A stretch of DNA of 33,198 nt from Candidatus Gastranaerophilales bacterium (GCA_947587615.1 CANPYC010000023.1:1-33198); one strand, 5' to 3'; shown: positions 1-8,524, counted from the first letter of the stretch. The notes: a model not told the origin generated them from the letters alone. Made by a program: numbers and translations.

Positions 1-1
1 T

Positions 2-139
2 AACGATAGTGAACCCGTCTGTTTGAGAAGGCTTATGAAGCGACTAAAACCGATAGGTTTTAAAAGCGAAGTGCTAAGTCTACGAGTTGTCGGTAATCCA
101 AGAGGCGGATTCCGAGAACATATAGTTAAATTAAATTAA
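2..139 (+). CDS. C-terminal end of an unidentified protein (5' end outside window)
   Basis: The frame is open from the left edge to a TAA at 137-139 and gives about 45 residues, starting NDSEPVCLRRLMKRLK and ending GGFREHIVKLN. I do not recognise a domain. The first 27 bases recur with one mismatch on the minus strand at 29062-29088, and similarity continues to about base 40, so this is part of a repeated element. In that second copy the same frame reads GGFRLGRNDSEPVCL. A long inverted repeat follows at 167-240. A mobile-element ORF tail, for example an IS200/IS605-type TnpB with a variable tail, is possible but is only a guess. It could also be non-coding repeat sequence that happens to be open. 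Confidence 0.3.
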   Translation, partial: NDSEPVCLRRLMKRLKPIGFKSEVLSLRVVGNPRGGFREHIVKLN

Positions 140-166
140 TATAGATATACAAACTGAAGTAAAAAC

Positions 167-240
167 AGATTAGGTATTCTTGTCTAACAAAATAAAATAC
201 AAAAATGATTTTTTGATTGTTTAGCAAGAATACCCAATCT
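167..240. repeat. 22-bp imperfect inverted repeat
   Basis: The left arm at 167-188 begins AGATTAGGTATTCTTG. The right arm at 219-240 ends CAAGAATACCCAATCT. The outer 16 bp pair with one mismatch and the inner bases pair loosely, leaving a loop of about 30 bases. There is no T-run on either side, so it does not look like an intrinsic terminator. Its place just after the ORF tail at 2-139 fits the end of a mobile element. The rest of 241-345 shows nothing I can name. Confidence 0.5.
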
Positions 241-346
241 GCAATTTATTCCTTGTAAACACTTTACCCCTAAGGCGCAAAACCAAACATTACAAACCTT
301 ATATCAATCCTTTACAATTTAAAACACATTTAAATTTCATAAAAAA

Positions 347-374
347 TTGTTTTAATTTTTGTTTTTGTTATGAT
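347..374 (+). promoter_or_regulatory. Predicted promoter of the birA-oad operon
   Basis: TTGTTT at 347-352 and TATGAT at 369-374 are separated by 16 bases. Only six bases separate the -10 box from the ATG at 381, and there is no Shine-Dalgarno sequence, so the transcript is probably leaderless or nearly so. Confidence 0.4.
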
Positions 375-380
375 TTTGTT

Positions 381-947
381 ATGCGCAATATTATATATTT
401 TGATGAGCTGAATTCTACAAGTGTCTATTCTCATCAACACTTAGGGGAATTAAAGAATTTTGACATTATCTCATGCGATTTGCAAACGCAAGGGCATGGG
501 CAATTTGAGCGTGTTTGGTTTTCTTCAAATAAAAACGGCGGTAATGTTTACTTATCAATTATTCTAAAACCTCAAAACCTTGAACATTTAAGCGAGTTAA
601 CAAGATATGTTGCCTTAATTGGCGCTAAAACTCTTGAAGAATACGGACTTGAACCAAAGTTTAAATATCCTAATGATATTTTAATTAACGGGAAAAAGAT
701 TGCAGGCTTTTTGGCTGAATCAGAGTTTTTAGGGCAAAAGCTTAAAGGGGTAATAGTAGGCTGCGGAATTAATTTAAACTTAGATGATGATGAGCTTAAA
801 AATATTGATATTCCCGCAACTTCAATTTATATGGAAACAAACAAAAAAGTTAATAAGGATGAATTTATTAATAAATTCTTAGATAACTTTGAAAACAATT
901 ATAATGACTTTTTATTAAACGGTATAAAAGGAGAAGAAAAGCTATGA
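381..947 (+). CDS. birA: Biotin--[biotin carboxyl-carrier protein] ligase, catalytic domain only
   Basis: A cytoplasmic enzyme that activates biotin with ATP and transfers it to a lysine on biotin-carrier domains. The biotin-loop region is Q35-TQGHGQFER-V45-W46, so the usual GRGR is GHGQ here. The ligase motif KYPNDI is at residues 95-100, followed by NGKKIAGFLAES, which carries the expected lysine, and by GCGINLN. At 188 residues it lacks the N-terminal HTH of E. coli BirA, making it a non-regulatory class I enzyme, and it stops before a normal C-terminal SH3-like domain. Its stop overlaps the next start in an ATGA (944-947). The obvious substrate is the biotin lysine of the OadA protein encoded 0.25 kb downstream. 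The ATG at 381 is the only sensible start and has no Shine-Dalgarno sequence. Confidence 0.9.
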   Translation: MRNIIYFDELNSTSVYSHQHLGELKNFDIISCDLQTQGHGQFERVWFSSNKNGGNVYLSIILKPQNLEHLSELTRYVALIGAKTLEEYGLEPKFKYPNDILINGKKIAGFLAESEFLGQKLKGVIVGCGINLNLDDDELKNIDIPATSIYMETNKKVNKDEFINKFLDNFENNYNDFLLNGIKGEEKL

Positions 948-1171
948 ATCCGCAATTAATGGATGGCGTATCGGCAATGTTTGTCGGAATGAGCGTTGTA
1001 TTTTCATTTTTAATTATTCTGGTTTTTGCAATTTCAATTACAACAAATGTTGTAAATTGGCTGAATAAAGTATTCCCGCCAAAAGAACCACAGCCAAAAG
1101 CAGTTAAAAAACAAACAACGGATGAATCGGAGATTGCTCTTGCAATCGCATTGGCTAAAAAAGGTATATAA
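944..1171 (+). CDS. oadG: Sodium-pump decarboxylase gamma subunit (OadG family)
   Basis: A 75-residue protein with a short N-terminus, one membrane helix at about residues 12-37 (AMFVGMSVVFSFLIILVFAI), then a proline- and lysine-rich linker and a short helix ending EIALAIALAKKGI. This is the layout of OadG/MmdC-type gamma subunits, which tie the biotin-carrying alpha subunit to the membrane beta subunit. It has little sequence signature of its own, so the call rests on size, topology and position between birA and oadA. Translation is probably coupled to birA through the 4-base overlap. Confidence 0.85.
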   Translation: MNPQLMDGVSAMFVGMSVVFSFLIILVFAISITTNVVNWLNKVFPPKEPQPKAVKKQTTDESEIALAIALAKKGI

Positions 1172-1195
1172 ATATAATTTAAAGAGGATAAGATA

Positions 1196-3019
1196 ATGAC
1201 AAAAAAACAAATTAAAGTTATGGATACGTCATTTCGTGACGGTTTCCAATCAATCTTCGGGGCTAAAGTTTTAGTTGATGACTTTATCCCTGCACTTCAA
1301 GCAGCGGTTGACGCAGGAATTAACCACTTTGAAACAGCGGGCGGCGCTCGTTTTCAAGCTCCGATATTTTTCTGCAACGAAAACGCTTTTGAAACAATGG
1401 ATAAAATTAGAGCTGCGGTTGGGCCCGATATTAAACTTCAATCACTCGCAAGAGGGGTTAACGTTGTCGGTTTAAATTCGCAACCAAGAGATATTATTGA
1501 CCTTCACGCTAAAATGTTTGCTAAACATGGCGTTAATGTAATCAGGAATTTTGACGCATTAAATGACGTTAATAACTTAATAGACAGTGCTAATTCAATT
1601 AAAAAATACGGATTATCTCATGAAGTAACAATTACTATGATGGAGCTTCCTTACGGTTGCGAAGGAGCGCATGACGTTGCTTTTTATGAAAAAGTTTTAA
1701 GAAATATTTTAGATTCGGGGCTTCCTTTTGATTCTTTAGCATTTAAAGATGCTTCAGGAACATCAAACCCCAAAAAAGTTTATGAAACGGTTAAAATGGC
1801 TCGTACGTTATTGGGTGAAAATGCTCATATTCGCTTCCATAGCCATGAAACAGCAGGTACAGGCTTATATGCTTATATTTCAGCTCTTGAAGGCGGAGCA
1901 GACGGAATTGACCTTGCTATGAAACCTGTATCGGGCGGAACGGGTCAACCTGATATTATTTCAATGTGGCATGCTCTAAAAGGTACGGATTATGACCTTG
2001 GTTTAGATATTAAGAAAATTATGGAAACCGAAGAAATCTTTAAAGAATGTATGAAAGATTATCCGATTTCTCCGATATCACTTGCCGTTAACCCTATCTT
2101 AATTCAAGCACCTCTGCCCGGGGGCGCTACCGCAACAACGGTTAACCAATTAAAAGATATGGGTATGCTTGATAAATTCCCCAAATTAATTGCAAATATG
2201 AAAGAAGTAGTAGAACGTGGCGGTTTTGCAACAAGTGTTACACCTGTTTCACAATTCTATGCTCAACAATCATTCTTAAATGCAATTTCTGATAAACCTT
2301 GGAGTCAGGCTAACCCCGGTTATGCTAAAATGCTTTTGGGGTATTTTGGTAAAACTCCTTGTGAACCCGATCCTGAGCTTGTTAAGTGGGCAAGCGAAAA
2401 AATGAAAATGGAACCGACAACTGAGCGTGTTGTTGATATTAACGAAAAAGACCCCGATAAAGGTATTGAAGCCGCTAAGAAAAGACTGGCTGAAGCCGGA
2501 CTTGAAGCAACAGAAGAAAATATCTTTATTTCAGCCGCTTGTAAAGACGGTAATGTTGATAAAGGTATTGAATTTTTACTTGGCAAGGGTGTAGTTTCGG
2601 TTAATAAAGTATCACCCGATAAAAAAGCCGCTTCAACAAACGCTTCAAGCAGTAATTCCGACAGCTACACAGTTACAATTAATAATAAAAAATACTCTGT
2701 TAAACTTGACGGAGCAAAAGCAACGGTTAATGGTAAAACTTATGATGTTGCAATTAAAGAAGGTATTGAAGAAGGTGCATCATCAACAGGTGCTTCAAAT
2801 TCAAAAGGACAGGAAATTAAAGCGGCTCTACCCGGAAATGTTTTAAGAATAGAAGTTTCGGCAGGGGATGAAGTAGCGGAAGGCGATGTTTTACTCGTTA
2901 TTGAAGCTATGAAAATGGAAACGGAAATCAAATCTCCCGCTTCAGGTAAAATTGTTTCAATTGAAGTAAGTCAGGGAGACGCCGTTAAAAATGGTCAAAC
3001 ATTGGTAGTTATAGGTTAA
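1196..3019 (+). CDS. oadA: Biotin-dependent decarboxylase/carboxyltransferase alpha subunit (OadA-like)
   Basis: The N-terminal carboxyltransferase TIM barrel starts with DTSFRDGFQS (residues 10-19), the family's DTTLRDxxQS metal site. It also carries the lysine that is normally carbamylated (K184 in FKDASGT) and the metal-binding HSH at 215-217. A conserved carboxylase region follows, then a Ser/Ala-rich linker from about 480, and a C-terminal biotinyl domain with EAMKM, the biotin acceptor being K573. The family moves CO2 from oxaloacetate (or a related acid) to biotin; the beta subunit then decarboxylates carboxybiotin and exports Na+. Here the usual EVWGGATF reads ETAGGARFQA, so substrate identity is less certain than the fold. 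A good Shine-Dalgarno (AGAGGA) precedes the start. It sits in one operon with birA, oadG and oadB. Confidence 0.9.
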   Translation: MTKKQIKVMDTSFRDGFQSIFGAKVLVDDFIPALQAAVDAGINHFETAGGARFQAPIFFCNENAFETMDKIRAAVGPDIKLQSLARGVNVVGLNSQPRDIIDLHAKMFAKHGVNVIRNFDALNDVNNLIDSANSIKKYGLSHEVTITMMELPYGCEGAHDVAFYEKVLRNILDSGLPFDSLAFKDASGTSNPKKVYETVKMARTLLGENAHIRFHSHETAGTGLYAYISALEGGADGIDLAMKPVSGGTGQPDIISMWHALKGTDYDLGLDIKKIMETEEIFKECMKDYPISPISLAVNPILIQAPLPGGATATTVNQLKDMGMLDKFPKLIANMKEVVERGGFATSVTPVSQFYAQQSFLNAISDKPWSQANPGYAKMLLGYFGKTPCEPDPELVKWASEKMKMEPTTERVVDINEKDPDKGIEAAKKRLAEAGLEATEENIFISAACKDGNVDKGIEFLLGKGVVSVNKVSPDKKAASTNASSSNSDSYTVTINNKKYSVKLDGAKATVNGKTYDVAIKEGIEEGASSTGASNSKGQEIKAALPGNVLRIEVSAGDEVAEGDVLLVIEAMKMETEIKSPASGKIVSIEVSQGDAVKNGQTLVVIG

Positions 3020-3035
3020 TTGAGAGGAGAAAAAG

Positions 3036-4226
3036 ATGAGTATAGCTGAAACTTTCGCTAACCTATGGCATACAACGGGCATATACAGCTTTGCGCAAAC
3101 TGCACAGGCAACATTAGACGGAAATTGCGTTGAACAGTTTTTAACCCATTTCGGTCAACCGATAATGCTTGTTATATGCGTATTTTTAATGTGGCTTGGT
3201 ATTAAAAAACAATATGAACCTTTGCTTCTTGTACCAATTGCTTTTGGCGGATTTTTGTCAAATATTCCCATGCCTTTGGGAGAAGAAATCGCAGGCCCTA
3301 ACGGATTTTTAGGAATTATATTTTCCTTTGGTATTGATAAAGGTATTTTTCCTTTAATTATCTTTATGGGCGTGGGCGCTATGACAGACTTCGGGCCATT
3401 GTTAGCCAATCCTAAAACATTGCTTTTGGGAGGTGCTGCTCAATTTGGTATATTCGGCGCATTGTTGTTAGCTCTTGTATTAGGGTTTGATATGGCTTCT
3501 GCCGGTTCAATCGGTATAATAGGAGGAGCTGACGGCCCGACATCAATTTATGTTACATCTAAGCTGAATAAAGATTTATTAGGTTCAATTGCCGTTGCTG
3601 CTTATTCTTATATGGCATTGGTGCCCGTAATTCAGCCTCCTATAATGAAACTTTTAACAACCGATAAAGAACGCAAAATTCAAATGACACAATTAAGAGA
3701 AGTTTCAAAACGTGAAAAAATTGCTTTTCCGATTGTTGTTTTGACTCTTTGCTTAATATTATTACCTTCTGCCTGCCCTCTTGTAGGCGCTTTAACTTTC
3801 GGTAATTTATGTAAAGAATGCGGAGTTGTTGAAAGACTTTCTGATACAATGCAAAATGCGCTCATCAATATTGTTACGATATTCTTAGGCTTAACAGTAG
3901 GTTCAAAACTTCAAGCAGACCACTTTTTAACGCTTGATACGCTTAAAATATTATTCTTAGGTATTGCCGCTTTCTCGCTTGCAACTGCTGCGGGTGTTAT
4001 AATGGCAAAGATTATGAACCTGTTCTTAAAAGAAAAAATCAATCCGCTTATAGGTTCTGCGGGTGTATCTGCCGTACCTATGGCAGCAAGGGTATCTAAC
4101 AAGGTAGGTTTAGAGTATAACCCTAATAATTACCTTTTAATGCACGCAATGGGTCCAAATGTTGCGGGTGTTATCGGTTCAGCGGTAGCCGCAGGGGTGT
4201 TGCTTGCGGTTTGTAAACCTATGTAG
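3036..4226 (+). CDS. oadB: Sodium ion-translocating decarboxylase beta subunit
   Basis: A 396-residue polytopic membrane protein. The conserved carboxybiotin/Na+ motif GGADGPTSI contains D166, and the later [19 protein letters not shown] block is typical of OadB/MmdB/GcdB. It decarboxylates carboxybiotin on the alpha subunit and couples this to Na+ export, giving a primary sodium-motive force. The gene follows oadA by 16 bases with an AGAGGAGA Shine-Dalgarno and ends 22 bases before a strong terminator, so it closes the operon. Length and motifs are normal for the family. Confidence 0.95.
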   Translation: MSIAETFANLWHTTGIYSFAQTAQATLDGNCVEQFLTHFGQPIMLVICVFLMWLGIKKQYEPLLLVPIAFGGFLSNIPMPLGEEIAGPNGFLGIIFSFGIDKGIFPLIIFMGVGAMTDFGPLLANPKTLLLGGAAQFGIFGALLLALVLGFDMASAGSIGIIGGADGPTSIYVTSKLNKDLLGSIAVAAYSYMALVPVIQPPIMKLLTTDKERKIQMTQLREVSKREKIAFPIVVLTLCLILLPSACPLVGALTFGNLCKECGVVERLSDTMQNALINIVTIFLGLTVGSKLQADHFLTLDTLKILFLGIAAFSLATAAGVIMAKIMNLFLKEKINPLIGSAGVSAVPMAARVSNKVGLEYNPNNYLLMHAMGPNVAGVIGSAVAAGVLLAVCKPM

Positions 4227-4248
4227 AAAATATTAAATAAGACTCTAT

Positions 4249-4283
4249 AAAATGCCAATGTTAAAATACATTGGCATTTTTTT
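4249..4283 (+). terminator. Intrinsic terminator after oadB
   Basis: AAAATGCCAATGT (4249-4261) pairs perfectly with ACATTGGCATTTT (4268-4280) around a 6-base loop, and a T-run follows. It ends the birA-oadGAB operon. Confidence 0.9.
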
Positions 4284-4316
4284 AAACGACTTTACGTGTT
4301 AATTTTAACTTTTTTT

Positions 4317-4815
4317 GTTACATCTTATGTTAACAATTAAAAACGGTAGACTAAAGTCTACCCTACGGCGGCTCTGTACTTGCGTTTACTTGCTTTTTTT
4401 CTGTTAACAAGATTGCCATGAGTTTTTGAACTGCTTACGGCAATGATATTGTAAAATAGTAGGGTAGACTTTAGTCTACCATCTACTACCCTGTAGGGTT
4501 TTACGCAATAAAAATTTTATATTGACAATTAAGAATGGTGGTGCCAAAACAGCAGGGTAGATTTTAGTCTACCAACAAAAAGGCTTGCAGTAATAATTGT
4601 AAAATCAGCAGGGTAAACTTCAGTCTACCCTCTGCCGCATATAGCAATGATATTGTAAAATAGTAGGGTAGACTTTAGTCTACCATCTACCGCCTGCTTT
4701 CAAGCTTTAGCGCATACCAATCTTAACAAAATATATATTTCTTCTTTTATCAAAGATACAATTTTCAGCATTACATCTTATATTAACAATTAAGAACGGT
4801 AGACTAAAGTCTACC
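4317..4815. repeat. BIME-like palindrome cluster A (six copies)
   Basis: Six 18-bp palindromes with 8-bp arms around an AA or TT core. Forward (AA core, followed by CCTRC): 4345-4362 and 4798-4815. Reverse (TT core): 4463-4480, 4556-4573 (one change), 4612-4629 (GGTAAACTTCAGTCTACC) and 4667-4684. Both forward copies share a left flank containing ACATCTTAT and TTAACAATTAA. The copies at 4463 and 4667 share about 25 bases of left flank (GCAATGATATTGTAAAATAG). A stretch at about 4405-4420 (GTTAACAAGATTGCCATG) matches, inverted, a flank found in clusters D and E. The rest of 4284-5026 is AT-rich sequence leading into the next gene's Shine-Dalgarno, with no gene visible. Confidence 0.9.
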
Positions 4816-5026
4816 CTACAGTTTTGCGCAATAAAAATTTTTAGAAAATTCAAAACCTTTTTGTTTAAAAAAATAAATTTGAAAAAATTTAAAAAATACT
4901 TGAAAAATATTGTTAAAGGACTAGAATTTTTTTGTCAGTGTTAGCTTAAATTTTGAAGCCTTAAAACTGAAATCTGAAATTGAATTTTGAAGCATAACAA
5001 TTAAATGAATAGAATAAGGAGAAAGT

Positions 5027-5905
5027 ATGTCAAATCAAGTAATTGATAACAAAGATTGTCTTGCGCCAAACGAAGTAGCGCACGGGTTTTCTGAAAAGGT
5101 AATGCCCGCAAAAGCAAGTTATAGAAAATCTAAAATGTTTGTTTTAGCAATTGCCGCAGGTGCGTTTATCGCCTATGGTGCGCAAGTAAGCTTAACCGTT
5201 ATGACGGGAACGGCTGAAAATCTTAGCTGGGGCTTATCAAAATGGATTGGCGCAATGGTTTTTGCAACAGGACTTATGATGGTTGTTTTAACGGGCGCCG
5301 AACTGTTTACGGGTAATGTTATGATGATGTTTTCCGTTTTGGAAAAGAAAATATCATGGATGAAATTATTTAGAAGCTGGACAATTGTATACATAGGAAA
5401 CTTTGTAGGTTCAATTCTTTTAGCGGGATTGGTTTATTATTCGGGTGCTTGTCACAACTGCTCGGACGCTCTTGGCGTTATGGGTATTACAACCGCTGCG
5501 GGTAAAGTTTCTCTAACATTCGTTGAAGCATTTACAAGGGGTATTCTTTGTAACTGGTTAGTTTGTCTTGCCGTTTGGATGGCAACAAGTTCAAGAAGAG
5601 TTATTGGTAAAATATTTGCAATATTCTTCCCGATTATGACTTTCGTTGCTTCGGGATATGAACACAGTGTCGCAAATATGTTCTTTATTCCAAACGGAAT
5701 ATTTATGAAATCCGTTCCATCGGTTGTTGCTGCTTCGGGCTTAACCCCTGAGCAATTAAATCTTCTAACTTGGAAAGGTTTTATATTCCATAACCTAATC
5801 CCCGTAACTTTGGGTAATATTGTCGGTGCGTTTGTTTTTGTTGTTTTATTGTTCTGGATGGCATATTTAAAAGACGACCACAAAGCTCAACAGGAAGAAA
5901 ATTAG
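5027..5905 (+). CDS. Formate/nitrite transporter family channel (FocA/NirC/FdhC type)
   Basis: A 292-residue inner-membrane protein with six predicted helices that would form a pentameric channel for small monovalent acids (formate, nitrite, or a relative such as acetate or hydrosulfide). Family marks are AELFTGN, with T95 on the gating loop, CNWLVCLAVW in mid-protein, and GYEHSVANMFFIP, with the pore histidine H213. It stands alone between a repeat cluster and a terminator, with a strong AAGGAGA Shine-Dalgarno 5 bases before the ATG. Its neighbours do not settle the substrate. Formate is the simplest guess for an anaerobic fermenter. Confidence 0.9.
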   Translation: MSNQVIDNKDCLAPNEVAHGFSEKVMPAKASYRKSKMFVLAIAAGAFIAYGAQVSLTVMTGTAENLSWGLSKWIGAMVFATGLMMVVLTGAELFTGNVMMMFSVLEKKISWMKLFRSWTIVYIGNFVGSILLAGLVYYSGACHNCSDALGVMGITTAAGKVSLTFVEAFTRGILCNWLVCLAVWMATSSRRVIGKIFAIFFPIMTFVASGYEHSVANMFFIPNGIFMKSVPSVVAASGLTPEQLNLLTWKGFIFHNLIPVTLGNIVGAFVFVVLLFWMAYLKDDHKAQQEEN

Positions 5906-5920
5906 TTTAACACACAATTT

Positions 5921-5959
5921 GAGCGGCTTTTATAATTTAATAGAAAGCCGTTCTTTTTT
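5921..5959 (+). terminator. Intrinsic terminator after the FocA-like gene
   Basis: GAGCGGCTTT (5921-5930) pairs with AAAGCCGTTC (5944-5953), with one G-T pair and a 13-base loop, followed by TTTTTT. Confidence 0.8.
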
Positions 5960-5976
5960 ATTTTAAAATTTAAAGT

Positions 5977-7215
5977 ATGAAAAGATTATTTTTAATATTA
6001 GCTTTATTATTAACAACATCTCTTTGCTCTCTTGCGCTTGATGAAGAAGTAAATAAGAGCGAAAAAGAACCGATAAGTGAAGAGGTAATTCTTCTTCCTG
6101 TGCCTTCAGATAGCGAAGATGCTACAAATGGTACAAATAGCGGTGAACATAAAGTTATTTTAGAACCAGAGGAAACACCCAAAGAGCCTGAATTTAACCC
6201 TTATTCAAAAGAGACTCTAAAAGGTATAATCACAAAAGATTATGATATTAAATCTCCCGAAGGGATGTTTAAAGAGCAGTTAAAATTCCGCTCAAAACGA
6301 GGTATTATAAAAGAAGCGGGTGCGCAATTTAACTTTCAAAGCAATTTTAGCGAAACAATCGGTAATGAAAGCAATTTAAAATTTAAACCTTCTTTAATAA
6401 ACATCGGCTTTAAAGGCAAATTCAAATCAGGTCGTGACGGCTTTAATTTTCTTTTTGATACAACCCCTGATATTGAAGAAAATTTCTTCCATAGGCTTGT
6501 ACTTGATGCTTGGGTTGAAACAGTAAGAATACCTCATCATACTTTAATGTTTGGTACATCTCGCCCCAATGTTGGTGTTGAAGGCGGTCAAAGCCCTTAT
6601 ACACTGCCTTTTGTTTCACGTTCTCAAACGGCAAGAACTTTTGGTAATATCAGAAAAACAGGTTTAAGATTAAAAGGCGATTATAAATATATTGATTATG
6701 ATTTAGGGGGTTATAGCTCGGACACTTGGTATAGTGAATTTTTCCCGGGAGTTGAAACGGATTTGTGGGTTAATTTTAAACCCTTAGCAAATGTTAGCGA
6801 CAAATTCGGCAAATTAAACCTTGGGGGCGGTTATCAGGTCGGCACAAGAAACTCTCATGATTTTATGGTTGAGCTTGCTTCCGTTGGTTATGAATATAAA
6901 AACTTTTGGATGAGAGCGGAATACGCTAACGCTGACGGTTATAACGGCGGGGGCGGACTGTCAGAGAAAAAAGCGTGGGGCTATAACGTTACTTTAGCAT
7001 ACAGGCTGACAAAAAAGCTTGAGCTGCTTTTAAGGTATGATGATTTTGATTCAAACAAGCAAAAAGCAAATAATAATTCAAGAGAATACAGCGCAGGCAT
7101 AAATTACTATATCTTAGGGCAATGTTTGAGGTTGATATTTAACTATGTTTACTGTCAAAACGAAGCCTCAAGCGATAGTCATAAGATAATTGTAGGCGGG
7201 CAGTTGTTGCTGTAA
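5977..7215 (+). CDS. Outer-membrane beta-barrel porin-like protein
   Basis: A 412-residue protein. Residues 1-20 form a signal peptide (MKRLFLILALLLTTSLCSLA). An acidic, proline-rich linker follows to about residue 80. The rest is alternating aromatic/polar beta-strand sequence with Gly- and Asn-rich turns, including NLGGGYQVGTRNS, RAEYANADGYNGGGG and LELLLRYDDFDSNK, and it ends in a strand, IIVGGQLLL. The barrel half resembles phosphate-selective porin O/P-type proteins, but solute specificity cannot be read from the sequence. The final residue is Leu rather than the common Phe/Trp. The start has no Shine-Dalgarno sequence; TAAAAT at 5964-5969 lies seven bases before the ATG. It is convergent with the pncC operon across a repeat cluster. 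Confidence 0.75.
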   Translation: MKRLFLILALLLTTSLCSLALDEEVNKSEKEPISEEVILLPVPSDSEDATNGTNSGEHKVILEPEETPKEPEFNPYSKETLKGIITKDYDIKSPEGMFKEQLKFRSKRGIIKEAGAQFNFQSNFSETIGNESNLKFKPSLINIGFKGKFKSGRDGFNFLFDTTPDIEENFFHRLVLDAWVETVRIPHHTLMFGTSRPNVGVEGGQSPYTLPFVSRSQTARTFGNIRKTGLRLKGDYKYIDYDLGGYSSDTWYSEFFPGVETDLWVNFKPLANVSDKFGKLNLGGGYQVGTRNSHDFMVELASVGYEYKNFWMRAEYANADGYNGGGGLSEKKAWGYNVTLAYRLTKKLELLLRYDDFDSNKQKANNNSREYSAGINYYILGQCLRLIFNYVYCQNEASSDSHKIIVGGQLLL

Positions 7216-7238
7216 TATCAAGGTATTTTGATTTTATA

Positions 7239-7456
7239 GACGACTGTTCAGGTCTAAGAGGAATGCCGAGCGTAATGCTTGCCATTGTATACCTTGCTCC
7301 ACCTGCCATTAACGAGGGTATGGTACGAATGTATAAATTGGGTTTATCATGAACAAATATACCGATAGCGACTTCGGGATTTAAAACAGTCGTCTCCATC
7401 GTCATCGCAACGGATGCTTCAGCCCTTAGCAAAGTTATGAGCCTTGATATCCGCAG
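7239..7456. other. Repeated ORF-like segment, probably decayed
   Basis: Short inverted repeats (GACGACTGTT at 7239-7248, AACAGTCGTC at 7385-7394) flank a GC-richer stretch. The part at about 7395-7450 recurs inverted at 19474-19530 (for example AGGCTCATAACTT and TGAAGCATCCG), so it is not unique sequence. Read on the minus strand it gives a peptide including HDKPNLYIRTIPSLMAGGAR. Read on the plus strand it gives a different open frame including DASALSKVMSLDIRR. I recognise neither and cannot tell which strand, if any, is coding. It runs straight into the palindrome array. Confidence 0.4.
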
Positions 7457-7783
7457 GGTGGACTTTAGTCCACCGTTTATAACTAAGCTAAAAATCAAAA
7501 ACCTAAAAGTCAGTTTCGAGATGGTAGACTAAAGTCTACCCTACGGCTTTTTATTTTCATCTTTTTATAATTCTTCACCCTTGTTAATGACAGAGATGGT
7601 AGACTAAAGTCTACCCTACAATTATAATTCTCCACTGTATCAGTTTGGTATCCGTAGGGTGGACTTCAGTCCACCATGCACTAAGTTAGAAACTAAAAAA
7701 CCCGTAAATCAGGTTTCGAGATGGTAGACTAAAGTCTACCCTACGGCTTTTTATTTTCATCTTTTTATAATTCTTCACCCTTG
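7457..7783. repeat. BIME-like palindrome cluster B (five copies) with a 71-bp perfect duplication
   Basis: Palindromes: 7457-7474 (reverse, GGTGGACT type), 7523-7540 (forward), 7598-7615 (forward), 7658-7675 (reverse, GGTGGACTTCAGTCCACC) and 7723-7740 (forward). Two spacer types alternate. An AATTATAATTC...TTTGGTATCCG spacer of 42 bases lies between 7615 and 7658. A second spacer of about 47 bases containing AACTAAG...TTTCGAGAT precedes each of 7523 and 7723. The 71 bases at 7513-7583 are identical to 7713-7783, exactly 200 bases apart. The region lies between the convergent porin and pncC genes. From 7784 to 8013 I see only a degenerate half-copy near 7866 and AT-rich sequence, with no clear terminator for pncC. 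Confidence 0.9.
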
Positions 7784-8013
7784 CAATAACACAAAAAGAG
7801 CAATAAAGACGAGATAAAATAAGGTTTAACGTGATTAATACAGGCTAAAAACACTATAAAATAGCAGAGTAAAGTCCGCCAAGCTAACTTTAAAGCAAGT
7901 GTTATGTTTAATTAAGAAACTGATTTTTTAATAAAATTAACTTTTAAAATTTCTTTAAATTTAACCTTTCAAAACCGGCATTCAAGCTTTAAAATTATCT
8001 TCAAAACTAACCT

Positions 8014-8502
8014 TCAAGTCGTTTTTAAAAATTCGTAAAGTTCAAACAATGCCTTTTTTGCGATATCTTTTTTAATTTTATGGCGATTATTTGTCAGAGC
8101 AAATTTAGAAATATATTTTACAACTTTAATTTTATCTTTACAGCTAAGACCGATATATACAAGCCCTATCGGTTTTTCTTTAGAACCACCCGTTGGACCT
8201 AGAATACCCGTTGTACAAGCGCCGATATCAGCATAATTTAAAAGCCCCAAAGCCATCTCACTTGCTGTTTGCTCGCTTACAGCTCCAAAAGTTTCAAGAG
8301 TTGGCTTTTGAACATTCAAAAACTTTTCTTTTGCAGAGTTTGAATAAGTAACAAAATTTTGAAAAATAAAATTACTTGCCCCGTCAATATCCGTTAAATA
8401 AGAGCTTAATAGTCCTCCCGTACAGCTTTCAGCCGTTGCAAGAGATAATTTTTTCTCAATTAAAATTTCTTTAATTTTGCATAAAATTTCATATTTATTC
8501 AT
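8014..8502 (-). CDS. pncC: Nicotinamide-nucleotide amidohydrolase (CinA C-terminal family)
   Basis: A 162-residue single-domain protein. It has ATAESCTGGLLSS, with the catalytic serine expected at S26, then NFVTYSNSAKEKFL, GAVSEQTASEMA, and GILGPTGGSKEKPIGLVYIG. These are the PncC/CinA-C hallmarks. The family deamidates nicotinamide mononucleotide to nicotinate mononucleotide in NAD salvage. There is no N-terminal COG1058 domain, so this is the stand-alone form. It is the last gene of the six-gene minus-strand operon, 22 bases downstream of the secreted unknown. Confidence 0.9.
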   Translation of the reverse strand: MNKYEILCKIKEILIEKKLSLATAESCTGGLLSSYLTDIDGASNFIFQNFVTYSNSAKEKFLNVQKPTLETFGAVSEQTASEMALGLLNYADIGACTTGILGPTGGSKEKPIGLVYIGLSCKDKIKVVKYISKFALTNNRHKIKKDIAKKALFELYEFLKTT

Positions 8503-8524
8503 AATTTTTATTTTTTATTTAAAG

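Noticed and set aside
167-240. Intrinsic terminator for the left-edge ORF
   Set aside because: The arms are long but the loop is about 30 bases and no T-run follows on either strand.
4317-4815. CRISPR array
   Set aside because: The repeated units are palindromes in both orientations with irregular distances and with conserved, not unique, spacers. No cas gene is present.
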